64,000 nucleotides of DNA from Caballeronia mineralivorans PML1(12) (GCF_001028175.1 NZ_AEJF01000075.1:62001-126000); one strand, 5' to 3'. Shown: positions 52,728 through 62,469, numbered from the stretch's first letter. Program-made: numbers and translations. The notes: generated by a model not told the origin, from the letters alone.

Positions 52728-53519
52728 TTGGAGCTAACCGCCAAAGATGCCGCGACGAAACTGGTCGCGCAAGACATTCACAAGCGCTACGGCGACAATG
52801 AAGTGCTCAAGGGCGTGTCGCTTTCCGCTCGTGCGGGCGACGTCATCAGCATCATCGGTGCGAGCGGTTCGGGCAAGAGCACGTTCCTGCGCTGCATCAA
52901 TTTTCTCGAGCGGCCGAACGCGGGGCAGATCGTGGTGGACGGCGAGACGGTGCTCGTCAAGGCGGACCGCGCGGGCAACCATGACGTGGCCGACCGCAAG
53001 CAGTTGCAGCGTGTGCGCACGAAGCTCGCCATGGTGTTCCAGCACTTCAACTTGTGGTCGCATATGACGGCCATCGAAAACGTGATGGAAGCGCCGAGGC
53101 ATGTGCTGGGTCTCTCGAAGAAGGAAGCGGAAGAGCGCGCGCGGATGTATCTTGACAAGGTCGGTCTCGCGCCTCGCATCGAGAAACAATATCCATCGCA
53201 TATGTCCGGTGGGCAGCAGCAACGTGTGGCGATTGCGCGCGCACTGGCAATGCATCCCGACGTGATGCTGTTCGACGAACCCACTTCGGCGCTCGACCCG
53301 GAACTGGTCGGTGAAGTGCTGAAGGTGATGCAGAAGCTTGCCGAAGAGGGCCGCACGATGATCGTGGTCACGCACGAAATGGGCTTTGCCCGCAACGTCT
53401 CGAACCATGTGATGTTCCTGCATCAGGGCCGCACGGAAGAAGAAGGCGCGCCGGCCGACGTGCTCACCGCACCGAAGAGCGAGCGGCTGCGCCAGTTCCT
53501 CTCCGGCAGTCTCAAGTAA
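52728..53519 (+). CDS. Basic amino acid ABC transporter ATPase, HisP/AotP-like
   Basis: A 263-residue ATPase: Walker [10 protein letters not shown]-loop VFQHFNLW, signature [15 protein letters not shown], Walker [13 protein letters not shown] and switch His in VVTHEMGF. It closely resembles HisP. The TTG at 52728 preceded by GGGAG is the likely start; the upstream open frame from 52686 has no ribosome site. Cytoplasmic, energising the two permeases. Confidence 0.9.
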   Translation: MELTAKDAATKLVAQDIHKRYGDNEVLKGVSLSARAGDVISIIGASGSGKSTFLRCINFLERPNAGQIVVDGETVLVKADRAGNHDVADRKQLQRVRTKLAMVFQHFNLWSHMTAIENVMEAPRHVLGLSKKEAEERARMYLDKVGLAPRIEKQYPSHMSGGQQQRVAIARALAMHPDVMLFDEPTSALDPELVGEVLKVMQKLAEEGRTMIVVTHEMGFARNVSNHVMFLHQGRTEEEGAPADVLTAPKSERLRQFLSGSLK

Positions 53520-53523
53520 GCGC

Positions 53524-54579
53524 GTGAGCGTAAGCGTGAACCCGGGCCTGGGCGCAAGCGCAAAACCGCTCAAGGTGGCAATAGTCGTACTGCCGCCCTG
53601 TTCCATGAGCGGTGTCGGGCTGATCCTCGACAGCCTGCGTCTCGCGAACGAGATCGACGGCCATGCGCTCTACGAGTGGCAAATCTGCTCGTGGGACGGC
53701 CGCCCTTTGACGTTCGCCGGCGGAGCGCAGCTTCCCGCAGACTCCGCGTTCGGCGATGCCATTAGCGGCGACTGGCTGATCGTGGTCAGCGAGCGATATC
53801 AGCAGTTCGCCGACTACCGGCTCTTTCTGCAAAGCCTCTCGCGCGTCGGCGTCCGCACCCCGCGCGTGACCGGTATTCACCACGGCGTCTGGTGGCTCGC
53901 AATGGCCGGCCAGTTGAGCGGTTACCGCGTGGCGGTGAACTGGGAAACCTACCAGCAGTTCGCAGAGGAATTCGAGCGTTCCATCGTCACGCAGCAGATC
54001 TTCGAGATCGACCGCGACCGTTCGACTTGCACGGGCGGCCAGGCGACCGTCGACTTCATGCTGGCGATGATCGCGCGCGACCAGGGCGCGGACCTGGCGG
54101 AACGGATCGCCGATTCGCTGGGTATCGGCGTGCTGCGCTCCGGCGAAGAGCGCCAGCGCATTCCGTTCGTGACCGCGCCGGGGGAGCGCCATCCGCGCCT
54201 CAACGACGCGCTGCAATTGATGGAAGCCAACATTGAAGACCCGCTTGCCACCGATGAAATCGCCGGGCTCATCGGCATCTCGCGACGTCAGCTCGAACGC
54301 CTCTTTCGCCAGTACCTCGGCGCGATGCCGTCGAAGTACTACGTCAACCTGCGCCTCACGAAGGCACGCACGCAGTTGCAGCGCACCAGCAAGTCGGTGG
54401 TGCAGATCAGCCTCGCGTGCGGATTTGCATCGGCGGCGCATTTCTCCAATGCGTACCGCGACCGCTTCGGCGTGACACCGCGCGAGGAGCGCCGCAACTG
54501 GATCGAAAAACATAGCGGGCAGGCCCCGGATGAACCTCGCGGCGGCGCGCTGCTCGGGTCATCGCGCGAACCCGTTTGA
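53524..54579 (+). CDS. GlxA/ArgR-type AraC-family regulator
   Basis: A 351-residue regulator. The N-terminal domain (about 15-200) is DJ-1/PfpI-like (VAIVVLPPCSMSGVGLILDSLRLAN) and the C-terminus has two AraC helix-turn-helix units (IAGLIGISRRQLERLFRQYLG, then ISLACGFASAAHFSNAYRDRFG). This is the architecture of Pseudomonas ArgR, which controls the aot arginine transporter from the same operon. It starts with GTG 4 bases after the ATPase gene and so is co-transcribed. Arginine as effector is inference. Confidence 0.85.
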   Translation: MSVSVNPGLGASAKPLKVAIVVLPPCSMSGVGLILDSLRLANEIDGHALYEWQICSWDGRPLTFAGGAQLPADSAFGDAISGDWLIVVSERYQQFADYRLFLQSLSRVGVRTPRVTGIHHGVWWLAMAGQLSGYRVAVNWETYQQFAEEFERSIVTQQIFEIDRDRSTCTGGQATVDFMLAMIARDQGADLAERIADSLGIGVLRSGEERQRIPFVTAPGERHPRLNDALQLMEANIEDPLATDEIAGLIGISRRQLERLFRQYLGAMPSKYYVNLRLTKARTQLQRTSKSVVQISLACGFASAAHFSNAYRDRFGVTPREERRNWIEKHSGQAPDEPRGGALLGSSREPV

Positions 54580-54664
54580 TTGTCTTTAGCCCTTAGTCCC
54601 GCGTTCGCCGGTTATCACCGTCCGAACGCATAAAATGTCCGCCCCAAAACCTGAGAGGTACAAG

Positions 54665-55468
54665 TTGAAGAACGTTTTTTGGCTGAATCATAAAGTCGCC
54701 GCTTTCGCAGTCGCTGCCACCACCGCGTTCGCCGCTTTAAGCGCGCAGGCCGCGGATTTCAAGGAAATCCGTTTCGGCGTCGAGGCGTCGTACGCACCGT
54801 TCGAATCGAAGTCGTCGAGCGGCCAGCTGATCGGTTTTGACATCGATGTCGGCAATGCGGTATGCGCGAAGCTCAAGGTTAAATGTGTCTGGGTCGAGAA
54901 CTCGTTCGACGGTCTGATCCCGGCCATGCAGGCACGCAAGTTCGACGCGATCAACTCGGACATGACCATCACCGACCAGCGTAAAGGGGCCATCGATTTC
55001 ACCAATCCGATCTACGCAATCCCGAATCAGCTGATCGCGAAGAAAGGCAGCAAGATCCTGCCCACAGCCGATGGCCTGAAGGGTGCTCACGTCGGCGTGC
55101 TGCAAGGGTCGATCCAGGAAACCTACGCGAAGGCGAAGTGGGCGACGGCGAGTGTCGACGTGGTGTCGTATCAGGCGCAAGACCAGGTCTATGCGGACCT
55201 CGCGGCCGGCCGGCTGGATGCGGCTTTCCAGGACGCGGAAGCTGCGTCGAAGGGCTTTCTGAAGACGCCGCAGGGCGCAGGCTTTGCGTTCGCGGGACCG
55301 GCAGTGGCCGATGAAAAACTGCTCGGCGCGGGTGTGGGTTTTGGCGTGGCCAAGAACAACCATGCATTGAAAGATGCGCTCAATCACGCGCTCGCGGATC
55401 TGAAGTCCGATGGCACCATCGATCAACTGGCAGCGAAGTACTTCGATGTGAAGGTGGTGGTGAAGTAA
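54665..55468 (+). CDS. Periplasmic basic amino acid-binding protein
   Basis: A 267-residue binding protein with a signal peptide ending at SAQAAD. The family signature is FGVEASYAPFESKSSSGQLIGFDIDVGNAVCAKL, split as VEASYAPFE and GFDIDVGNAVC, and the ligand loop has INSDMTITDQRK, typical of HisJ/ArtJ/AotJ proteins. TTG at 54665 with GAGAGG upstream is the start. Last gene of the transporter operon, separated by 85 bases from the regulator. Confidence 0.9.
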   Translation: MKNVFWLNHKVAAFAVAATTAFAALSAQAADFKEIRFGVEASYAPFESKSSSGQLIGFDIDVGNAVCAKLKVKCVWVENSFDGLIPAMQARKFDAINSDMTITDQRKGAIDFTNPIYAIPNQLIAKKGSKILPTADGLKGAHVGVLQGSIQETYAKAKWATASVDVVSYQAQDQVYADLAAGRLDAAFQDAEAASKGFLKTPQGAGFAFAGPAVADEKLLGAGVGFGVAKNNHALKDALNHALADLKSDGTIDQLAAKYFDVKVVVK

Positions 55469-55859
55469 GACGGGTCGACGACACTCAAGCCGAGTGTCAA
55501 CACTGTGCCGGTAAATGGTCTGCAACGACCTCGCCGGCACAACTCGACATAGATCGCTCTCACACCGGACGCTCGTGACGCCGCCCGCTGCCCTGCACTC
55601 GCATCACAACGAAGGCCATGGACCGCGTGCCCGCTTCCTGATCGTGCAGGACGGCGGGCTGTATTACCACGGGCGCACGATGGGCTTTGCGTTTGCGGAT
55701 GACTCCGGGAATGCCGAACCATAGCCTGCAGCTATATCGCATCGATATTGGTCTATTTTTTTTGCTCCGTCGTGGTTGATAGCATCCGCCGGTCTTTTCG
55801 CAAGATTGTCGCAAGAGCCGACGACACGCGTTGTCCACTCACCTTCCACGGAGCATCCG
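55469..55859. other. Intergenic region, one short open frame of unknown status
   Basis: 391 bases. A plus-strand frame at 55515-55724 ends ARFLIVQDGGLYYHGRTMGF, which looks somewhat protein-like, but lacks a ribosome site and a family match. GGAG at 55850 serves the next gene. The stretch 55740-55770 is AT-rich and may hold its promoter. Confidence 0.35.
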
Positions 55860-56684
55860 ATGAAACTGTTCCCCTCTTTCCCGCGGCCTCGCGCCGCTCG
55901 CCGCAGCCGCCTGCCTGCTCTTGCCGCACTGGTGTCGCTGGTCGTTGGAATGACCGTTCAACCCGCTAATGCGGACCAGCTCGATTCCATTCGCGCAGCG
56001 CATGTGCTCAGGGTTGCCGTGCCGGAAGACTATCCGCCCTTCGGTTCGCCCGGCGCCGACATGAAACTTCAGGGCTACGACATCGACATGGCGAACTTGC
56101 TGGCGAAGACAATCGGTGTCGAGGTGAAACTGATCCCAGTGACGAGCGCGAACCGCGTAGCCTACCTGCTGAGCGGCCGCGCCGATCTGACCATTTCCTC
56201 GCTGGCGAAGACGGCGGACAGAGAGAAGGTCATCGACTTTTCCCAGGCCTACGCACCGTACTTCCAGGGTGTGTTCGGTCCCGCCGACGTCAAGGTGGCA
56301 GGACCTGCCGATCTGGCCGGCAAGACAATTGGCGCAACACGCGGCACCGTAGAGGAAATGACGATTACGCAGACCGCGCCGCCGAGCGCCACGATCAAAC
56401 GTTTCGACGACAACGCCGGCACGATTGCCGCGTTCCTCTCCGGACAGGTTCAGTTGTTCGCGGCGGGTAACGTGGTGGCGACGGCGATCATCGCGAAGCA
56501 TCCGCCGCGCGTGCCGGAGAGCAAATACATCTTCCGCAATTCGCCGTGCTATATCGGCGTGTTGAAGGATCAGCCGCGACTGCTGGATCTCGTCAACCAG
56601 ACCATCGACCGGGCCAAGCACGACGGCACGCTGAACAGCATCTCGCAGAAGTGGCTCGACATGCCGCTGCCGGCCAATCTCTGA
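55860..56684 (+). CDS. Solitary ABC-type amino acid-binding protein (family 3)
   Basis: A 274-residue secreted binding protein: signal peptide to PANAD, then VLRVAVPEDYPPFGSPGADM, GYDIDMANLLAKTIGVE and DLTISSLAKTADREKVIDFS. No permease or ATPase is adjacent, so it must use another transporter or act as a sensor ligand carrier. ATG at 55860 with GGAG 6 bases upstream. It is convergent with the LysR gene that follows. Confidence 0.9.
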   Translation: MKLFPSFPRPRAARRSRLPALAALVSLVVGMTVQPANADQLDSIRAAHVLRVAVPEDYPPFGSPGADMKLQGYDIDMANLLAKTIGVEVKLIPVTSANRVAYLLSGRADLTISSLAKTADREKVIDFSQAYAPYFQGVFGPADVKVAGPADLAGKTIGATRGTVEEMTITQTAPPSATIKRFDDNAGTIAAFLSGQVQLFAAGNVVATAIIAKHPPRVPESKYIFRNSPCYIGVLKDQPRLLDLVNQTIDRAKHDGTLNSISQKWLDMPLPANL

Positions 56685-56709
56685 CATGCGGCGGACGTTG
56701 CGCTAGAGA

Positions 56710-57633
56710 CTAGACACCCGGCACGGCCTCCAGCACCTGCCGCAGTACGTCGAGAAACGCGCGGGCCGGATGCGACAACGGCTCCGCTCGTGAGTACACG
56801 GCTTGCACCTCCAGTGTCTTCTCGGGCCGCAGCGGGCGCACGTCGATGCGCTCGCGCAACGCGGCATCCAGGCAGAACGGGTCGACGAGCGCCACGCCCA
56901 CGCCCTCCTGCACCAGCGTGCAGGCACTGATTGCCGAACGCACTTCGACGATCGGCGCCGGTCGTGGCTCGCTGCCGAACGCCTCGCCCACCACTCGCCC
57001 AAGGGGAGTGTCATGACCATAATCGATCCATGGCCGCCCCTGCAGATCACGCAGGCGCACGGTCTTGTGCGCGGGTAGCCAGCCAGCCGGACTGACGCAC
57101 ATGAGCGGCACCTTGACGAGCGGTTCCGTCGCAAGGTTCGGGTGCACCACGTCGAACATCGATACGCCGAGATAATTCTTCCCGAACAGCACCCGCGGAA
57201 TCAGGTTGTTATGCGTGAGCGGTTCAAAATGGATCGGAAGGTTCGGATAACGCCGGTTGAAGACTGCAATCGCGCGCGGCACCAGATGCGCCCCGAGACT
57301 CGGACTGCAGACCACATTCAGCTTGCCGCTACGCCCTTCCACGAGCGCCCGCACGAGTTCGTCGACGCGTTGAACACCCGCGTAAGCCGACTCCACCTCC
57401 TCGAAAATACGCCGGGCTTCGGGAGTCGGATAAAGACGGCCCCGCGAGCGTTCGAAAAGCAGGAAACCGAGCCGCTCTTCGGACACCGACAGCACCCGGC
57501 TCACCGAAGGCTGGGCGATAAACAGCATGCGCGCCGCCTCGCTGATCGAGCCCGCGATCATGATGGCGCGAAACACTTCAATCTGACGCAGGCTCATCGT
57601 AAGCCTGCGTTGCGGCGAGTCGTCGTAGGTCAT
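56710..57633 (-). CDS. LysR-family regulator of the hydantoin operon
   Basis: A 307-residue LysR protein: helix-turn-helix at residues 10-60 (IEVFRAIMIAGSISEAARM, then PSVSRVLSVSEERLGFLLFER). The ATG at 57633 with GGAGA 4 bases upstream was chosen; the frame is open further up but without a ribosome site. It is divergent from the hydantoin racemase gene with a palindromic site between, so it most likely controls that operon. Confidence 0.9.
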   Translation of the reverse strand: MTYDDSPQRRLTMSLRQIEVFRAIMIAGSISEAARMLFIAQPSVSRVLSVSEERLGFLLFERSRGRLYPTPEARRIFEEVESAYAGVQRVDELVRALVEGRSGKLNVVCSPSLGAHLVPRAIAVFNRRYPNLPIHFEPLTHNNLIPRVLFGKNYLGVSMFDVVHPNLATEPLVKVPLMCVSPAGWLPAHKTVRLRDLQGRPWIDYGHDTPLGRVVGEAFGSEPRPAPIVEVRSAISACTLVQEGVGVALVDPFCLDAALRERIDVRPLRPEKTLEVQAVYSRAEPLSHPARAFLDVLRQVLEAVPGV

Positions 57634-57733
57634 CAGCTCTCCAATTGCCTCTCGAGTCCTGTCGGCTGGGGCGGCCCGACGGCGCAAGCTTAACGCTATC
57701 CACACGCCCGGACGAGATGCATGCATGCCGTCT

Positions 57734-57756
57734 ATACCCCTTAAATTTTGGCGTAT
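57734..57756. promoter_or_regulatory. LysR-type operator between the regulator and hydantoin operon
   Basis: ATAC-N15-GTAT, with an AT-rich centre (CCCCTTAAATTTTGGC), fits the T-N11-A LysR consensus and lies midway between the divergent starts. ATGCATGCAT, a second palindrome, is just left of it (57718-57727). Confidence 0.6.
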
Positions 57757-57842
57757 TTCACTACTGGAGCGGCGATTGATATCGTTACAGCCTATCCAGC
57801 GCAAGCGTGCACCACGATTGCGCGTTTCAAGGCGATCCCTCC

Positions 57843-58541
57843 ATGATTCAGCCGATCCACGTCATCAATCCGAACTCGCTCGCGGACGTCACCAGGCGCA
57901 TTGATCGCACTATTCAACCGGGTGCGCCAGCGGGCGGTCCAGCCTTGCGTTGCGTCACGCTCGAGACCGCTCCGCCCGGCATCGTCTCGCAACGGGATGC
58001 GGACGCCGCCGCGACGCTCGTCGCCGACTACGTGGAGCGCAATGACGCGTCCGCCAGCGCCTTCGTGATTGCCTGCTATAGCGATCCCGGCCTGTTTGCC
58101 GCGCGTGAAGTGACGACGAAGCCTGTGATAGGGATCGGCCAAGCCGGTCTTTCAGCTGCCCTTCAGTTGGGCGAACGGATTGGCGTGATTGCCGTGAGCT
58201 CGCGTGGCATACCCCGTCATCTGCGTTATTACCGCACGCTGGCGCTCGATCGCCGGATCAGCGCCGAACTCGCGATCGACCTGCCTGTGGCCGATTCCGG
58301 CGATGAAAACCTTGCACTGCAACGCCTCATTGAAACAGCGAAGAGCTTGCGCGACGACACGGGCGCCGACGTGATCGTGCTGGGCTGCGCGGGCATGGCC
58401 GAACTGCGCTCCCGCGTGGAAGCCGCGGTGGGTGTGCCCGTGGTCGATCCCTGCACGGCAGCGCTCGCGTTCGCTATCGCGCGCGTGAAGGATCACGCCG
58501 AAGCAACGCGTCATCAACTATCCCAGGGCGCATCCCTATGA
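57843..58541 (+). CDS. Hydantoin/aspartate-glutamate racemase family protein
   Basis: A 232-residue Asp/Glu/hydantoin racemase. The two catalytic cysteines are visible in VIACYSDPGL (about residue 76) and VLGCAGMAEL (about 180); INPNS near the start is typical of HyuE-type hydantoin racemases. It should racemise 5-monosubstituted hydantoins so that the D-pathway can use both enantiomers. Overlaps the hydantoinase gene by 4 bases. Confidence 0.85.
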   Translation: MIQPIHVINPNSLADVTRRIDRTIQPGAPAGGPALRCVTLETAPPGIVSQRDADAAATLVADYVERNDASASAFVIACYSDPGLFAAREVTTKPVIGIGQAGLSAALQLGERIGVIAVSSRGIPRHLRYYRTLALDRRISAELAIDLPVADSGDENLALQRLIETAKSLRDDTGADVIVLGCAGMAELRSRVEAAVGVPVVDPCTAALAFAIARVKDHAEATRHQLSQGASL

Positions 58542-60010
58542 CCGGTTTCGATCTCACCATTCGCGGCGGCACCGTGGCCAGCGACACGGAGGTGTTCCGC
58601 GCCGATGTCGGCATAGTCGGCGACCGTATTGTTGCCGTCGAAACCGGTCTGCCTCCTGGGCGCCGCGACATTGATGCCAAGAACCACCTTGTTTTGCCGG
58701 GCGGCGTGGATACGCACTGCCACGTGGAGCAGCGCTCGGGAATGGGCCGCATGGGCGCGGACGACTGGTACTCGGCGAGCGTATCGGCTGCGTTCGGCGG
58801 CACGACGACCATCGTGCCCTTCGCGGCCCAGCATCGCGGCATGTCGCTCAAGCAGGCAGCCGCCGATTACGCCGCGCTCGCGTGTCAGAAATCGGTCATC
58901 GACTACAGCTATCACCTGATTCTCTCGGAGACCGATCCGCAGACGCTTCAGCATGATCTGCCGGAGTTGATCCGCTCGGGCATCACCTCCTTCAAGGTCT
59001 ACATGACCTACGATCAGTTGAAGATCGACGATTATCAGATGCTCGACGTCCTGGCCGTCGCCGCCCGCGAGCGGGCGCTCGTAATGGTGCATGCCGAGAA
59101 CAACGATGTGATCCGCTGGGTCTCGCAGCGCCTGCTCGAACGCGGTTACACCGCGCCGAAATATCACGGCACGAGCCATGTGCAACTGGCTGAGACTGAA
59201 GCGACGAATCGCGTGATCCAGCTCTCGCGCCTGTTCGACGTACCCGTCCTGATCGTGCACGTATCGGCGCGTGAAGCGCTCGCGACCATCCAGGCCGCGC
59301 AAAAAATCGGCGCGCAAGTGTACGGCGAGACCTGTCCGCACTATTTGCTGCTGACGGAAGACGACATGGACCTTCCCGGCACAGAGGGCGCGAAATATTG
59401 CTGCAGCCCGCCGCTGCGCGATGCCGCTGCTCAGGAAGCACTATGGGACGCGCTCAGGCAAGGCACGTTGCAGACGCTATCGTCGGACCATGCGCCGTAC
59501 AGATACGATGCCAGCGGCAAGCTGCCCGAAGGCGACAAAACGACCTTCAAGCAGATCGCAAACGGCCTGCCCGGACTGGAGACGCGCTTGCCGCTGCTGT
59601 TCTCGGAGGGGGTTGGAAAAAACAGGCTGTCGATACCCGAATTCGTCGCGCTGAGTGCGACCAATCACGCTCGCCTGTATGGTCTTTTCCCGCGCAAAGG
59701 GCTGCTTGCACCGGGCGCGGACGCCGACGTCGCTATCTGGAATCCAACGCGCGAAGTGACGCTTACCGCAGGTGCGCTGCACGATCAGGTGGGCTACACC
59801 CCCTACGAGGGAATGACCATCAAGGGCTGGCCGGAAACGGTCGTAAGCGCCGGACGCGTGATTGTCGAGAACGGCCGGTTGAACGCGGCGCGCGGCAGCG
59901 GCCGCTTCATCCCGCGCTCCACGCCCATGCCGTGCACGACTGAACGTGAGCTCACGCCATCGACTCGCTTTTTCCGCTCGTTGACCGGCAGCAAACCGGT
60001 CTCCTTGTAA
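58538..60010 (+). CDS. Dihydropyrimidinase / D-hydantoinase
   Basis: A 490-residue amidohydrolase. Metal site: DTHCHVE (two His), the carboxylated Lys in ITSFKVYMTY, VHAENND and LIVHVSA (His), and SSDHAPY (Asp). Substrate-loop sequence PPLRD follows the dihydropyrimidinase pattern. It opens the hydantoin ring to N-carbamoyl amino acids. Coupled to the racemase upstream and to a D-carbamoylase downstream (42-base gap). Confidence 0.9.
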   Translation: MTGFDLTIRGGTVASDTEVFRADVGIVGDRIVAVETGLPPGRRDIDAKNHLVLPGGVDTHCHVEQRSGMGRMGADDWYSASVSAAFGGTTTIVPFAAQHRGMSLKQAAADYAALACQKSVIDYSYHLILSETDPQTLQHDLPELIRSGITSFKVYMTYDQLKIDDYQMLDVLAVAARERALVMVHAENNDVIRWVSQRLLERGYTAPKYHGTSHVQLAETEATNRVIQLSRLFDVPVLIVHVSAREALATIQAAQKIGAQVYGETCPHYLLLTEDDMDLPGTEGAKYCCSPPLRDAAAQEALWDALRQGTLQTLSSDHAPYRYDASGKLPEGDKTTFKQIANGLPGLETRLPLLFSEGVGKNRLSIPEFVALSATNHARLYGLFPRKGLLAPGADADVAIWNPTREVTLTAGALHDQVGYTPYEGMTIKGWPETVVSAGRVIVENGRLNAARGSGRFIPRSTPMPCTTERELTPSTRFFRSLTGSKPVSL

Positions 60011-60052
60011 TCCGCTTACGTAATTCGAATCGATTTCAACCAGAGGTCAAGC

Positions 60053-60994
60053 ATGCGTAATTCCCGAAAACTCGGTCTCGCCGTGGCGCAGATGGGTCCT
60101 GTCAACCTCGCCGATGATCGCCCCAAAGTGGTCGCGCGTCTCGTCGACATGTTGCGCGAGGCGAAGGGCCGCAACGCAGATCTGGTCGTGTTCCCGGAGA
60201 TGGCGTTGACGACGTTTTTCCCGCGCTACTGGATGAGCGAGGAGGAAGCGGTCGAGCGCTTCTTCGAGCATTCGATGCCCAACGCCGCCGTCCAGCCCCT
60301 CTTCGATGCAGCCCGTGAACTCGGCATCGGCTTTTATCTCGGCTATGCAGAGCTGACACCCGAAGGCCACCGCTTCAACACCGCCGTGCTGGTCGATAAG
60401 GAAGCGAAAGTGATCGGTAAATATCGCAAGATCCATTTGCCCGGTCACGCAGACCATAAGCCCGATGCGCCATTCCAGCATCTCGAGAAGAAGTTCTTCG
60501 AGGTCGGCGACCGAGGTTTTCCGGTATTCGAGTCGTTCGGCACGAAGGTCGGTATGTGCCTGTGCAACGACCGTCGCTGGCCGGAGACGTGGCGCGTGAT
60601 GTCCTTGCAAAGCGCGGAGCTCGGCGTGCTCGGCTACAACACGCCCTCATGGAATATTCACTGGAACGAACCGCCGCATCTTCGCATGCACACGCATCTG
60701 ATTTCGCTGCAGGCCTCGGCTTACCAGAACGCGATGTGGATCGGCGCGGCAGCGAAGTGCGGTTTCGAGGACGGCTTCCATATGATCGGCGGTTCGGTGA
60801 TCGTGGCGCCATCGGGCGAGATCGCGGCGCAATCGTCGAGCGAAGAAGACGAGGTCATTTTCTTCAACATCGATCTCGCCATTGGCGACACGTTCCGCGA
60901 GCATGTGTTCAATTTCGCCAAGCATCGCCGGCCCGAGCATTATGGATTGATCGTCGAGCGCACCGGTGCAGGCGCGCCGCTGCCTCACGACTAA
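60053..60994 (+). CDS. N-carbamoyl-D-amino acid amidohydrolase
   Basis: A 313-residue nitrilase-superfamily enzyme, similar throughout to Agrobacterium D-carbamoylase (about 304). Catalytic triad: Glu in VVFPEMALTTFFPR, Lys in YRKIHLPGH and Cys in MCLCNDRRWPE. FQHLEKKFFEVGDRGFPV and HRRPEHYGL are diagnostic for the D-specific family. The product would be a free D-amino acid plus CO2 and ammonia. An additional Cys (CLC in place of FIC) sits beside the nucleophile. Confidence 0.9.
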   Translation: MRNSRKLGLAVAQMGPVNLADDRPKVVARLVDMLREAKGRNADLVVFPEMALTTFFPRYWMSEEEAVERFFEHSMPNAAVQPLFDAARELGIGFYLGYAELTPEGHRFNTAVLVDKEAKVIGKYRKIHLPGHADHKPDAPFQHLEKKFFEVGDRGFPVFESFGTKVGMCLCNDRRWPETWRVMSLQSAELGVLGYNTPSWNIHWNEPPHLRMHTHLISLQASAYQNAMWIGAAAKCGFEDGFHMIGGSVIVAPSGEIAAQSSSEEDEVIFFNIDLAIGDTFREHVFNFAKHRRPEHYGLIVERTGAGAPLPHD

Positions 60995-61016
60995 GCGCGC
61001 ACGGAGCCCTTCCTTC

Positions 61017-62291
61017 ATGACAAGCTACAAGCAAGATGGCGTCGAGGCACTCGAGGTCACTGCACACGAGAGCAGCAACATCCTCGCGCCTCTCGCGGCC
61101 CCAACGCAGAGCCCCGTTCGCGCGCTGATCGCAGCCGTTTCAGGCTACGCGATGGACGGATTCGATCTGCTCATCCTCGGCTTCATGCTGAACCTGATTT
61201 CCGCCGACCTCGGCCTGACGAGTTCTCAAGCCGGATCTCTGGTGACGTGGACGCTTATCGGCGGCGTGGTGGGCGGCTTGGGCTTCGGCATCCTGAGCGA
61301 CTATCTCGGCCGCGTTCGCGTGCTGACCTACACCATCCTTCTCTTCGCGCTGTTCACGGGCCTCTGCGCGCTCGCGACGAGCTATGGCGACCTGCTCGTC
61401 TATCGTTTTATCGCGGGTGTCGGGCTCGGTGGTGAGTTTGGTATCGGCATGGCGCTCGCCATCGAAGCGTGGCCTGCGGACAAACGCGGGCGCGTCTCGT
61501 CATATGTCGGCATGGGTTGGCAACTGGGTGTGCTCGCGGCGGCTATCGTCACGCCGCTGCTGCTGCCGCATATCGGCTGGCGCGGGATGTTCGTGGTCGG
61601 CCTGTTTCCGGCAGTGGGATCGTTCATCATCCGCAAGGCCATTGGCGAATCCGAACTATTCGTGCGCACGCACGCTGCGAAGAAACGCGAGTTCCCGATC
61701 AAGACCCTGTTTCGCGACAAAACCACGACAAGACGTAGCATCGGCGTGATCATCCTGTGCTCGGTCCAGAACTTCGGGTACTACGGCCTCATCGTGTGGA
61801 TGCCGGGTTATCTTTCAAAGATGTTCGGCTACACGCTCACCAAGTCGGCCATCTGGACCGGCTCCTCGATCCTCGGCATGCTGGCCGGCATCTGGATCTT
61901 CGGGCAGCTTGCTGACCGGATAGGACGCAAGCCGGCGTTCGTCGGTTATCAAATCGGCGCGCTCGTGATGGTGTTCATCTACTCGACCCTGACTACCCCC
62001 AATGCGCTTCTGATCGGCGGCATTTTCCTGGGCCTGTTCGTGAACGGAATGATGGGCGGTTATGGCGCGCTGATGGCGGAGCTCTATCCAACCCATGCTC
62101 GCGGTACCGCGCAAAACGTGTTGTGGAGCATCGGGCGCGCGGTGGGCGGGTTTGGTCCGCTGGCTATTGGTGCGCTCGCGACGCACTATTCGTTCGGCAC
62201 GGCGATCGCTTTGCTGGCATCGATTTATATCGTCGATCTGCTGGCAACGATCTTCCTGATTCCAGAGTTGCGCGGCGTCGAGCTGGAATGA
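61017..62291 (+). CDS. MFS transporter of the hydantoin operon
   Basis: A 424-residue 12-helix permease: YAMDGFDLLILGFML in helix 1, GILSDYLGRVRVL in the 2-3 loop, GLGGEFGIGMALAIEAWP in helix 4 and GQLADRIGRKPAF in the 8-9 loop, as in the sialate/aromatic-acid symporter groups. It starts 22 bases after the carbamoylase and probably imports hydantoins or N-carbamoyl acids. Confidence 0.9.
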   Translation: MTSYKQDGVEALEVTAHESSNILAPLAAPTQSPVRALIAAVSGYAMDGFDLLILGFMLNLISADLGLTSSQAGSLVTWTLIGGVVGGLGFGILSDYLGRVRVLTYTILLFALFTGLCALATSYGDLLVYRFIAGVGLGGEFGIGMALAIEAWPADKRGRVSSYVGMGWQLGVLAAAIVTPLLLPHIGWRGMFVVGLFPAVGSFIIRKAIGESELFVRTHAAKKREFPIKTLFRDKTTTRRSIGVIILCSVQNFGYYGLIVWMPGYLSKMFGYTLTKSAIWTGSSILGMLAGIWIFGQLADRIGRKPAFVGYQIGALVMVFIYSTLTTPNALLIGGIFLGLFVNGMMGGYGALMAELYPTHARGTAQNVLWSIGRAVGGFGPLAIGALATHYSFGTAIALLASIYIVDLLATIFLIPELRGVELE

Positions 62292-62330
62292 TTCCTCTGA
62301 TGTAAAAACGAAAGGCGGACACTTCGTACC

Positions 62331-62354
62331 GGCGGGTCTTCTTCGAGACCCGCC
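62331..62354 (+). terminator. Terminator of the hydantoin operon
   Basis: GGCGGGTCT pairs with AGACCCGCC around the loop TCTTCG, followed by GCTTTGCGTTTC. A strong 9-bp GC-rich stem, 40 bases after the permease stop. Confidence 0.75.
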
Positions 62355-62469
62355 GCTTTGCGTTTCATGCGGCCGTTCCCACGGCCTGAGACAATGCCAT
62401 GTTGGCGATCCTGCCCGGTCGCGGCTATCGTATGAAACGCGGTGCGAACTCCACACAGAGGACACGTGC

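Noticed and set aside
53512..54513. A 333-codon minus-strand frame opposite the GlxA-type regulator
   Set aside because: No recognisable domain; the plus strand has clear DJ-1 and AraC motifs.
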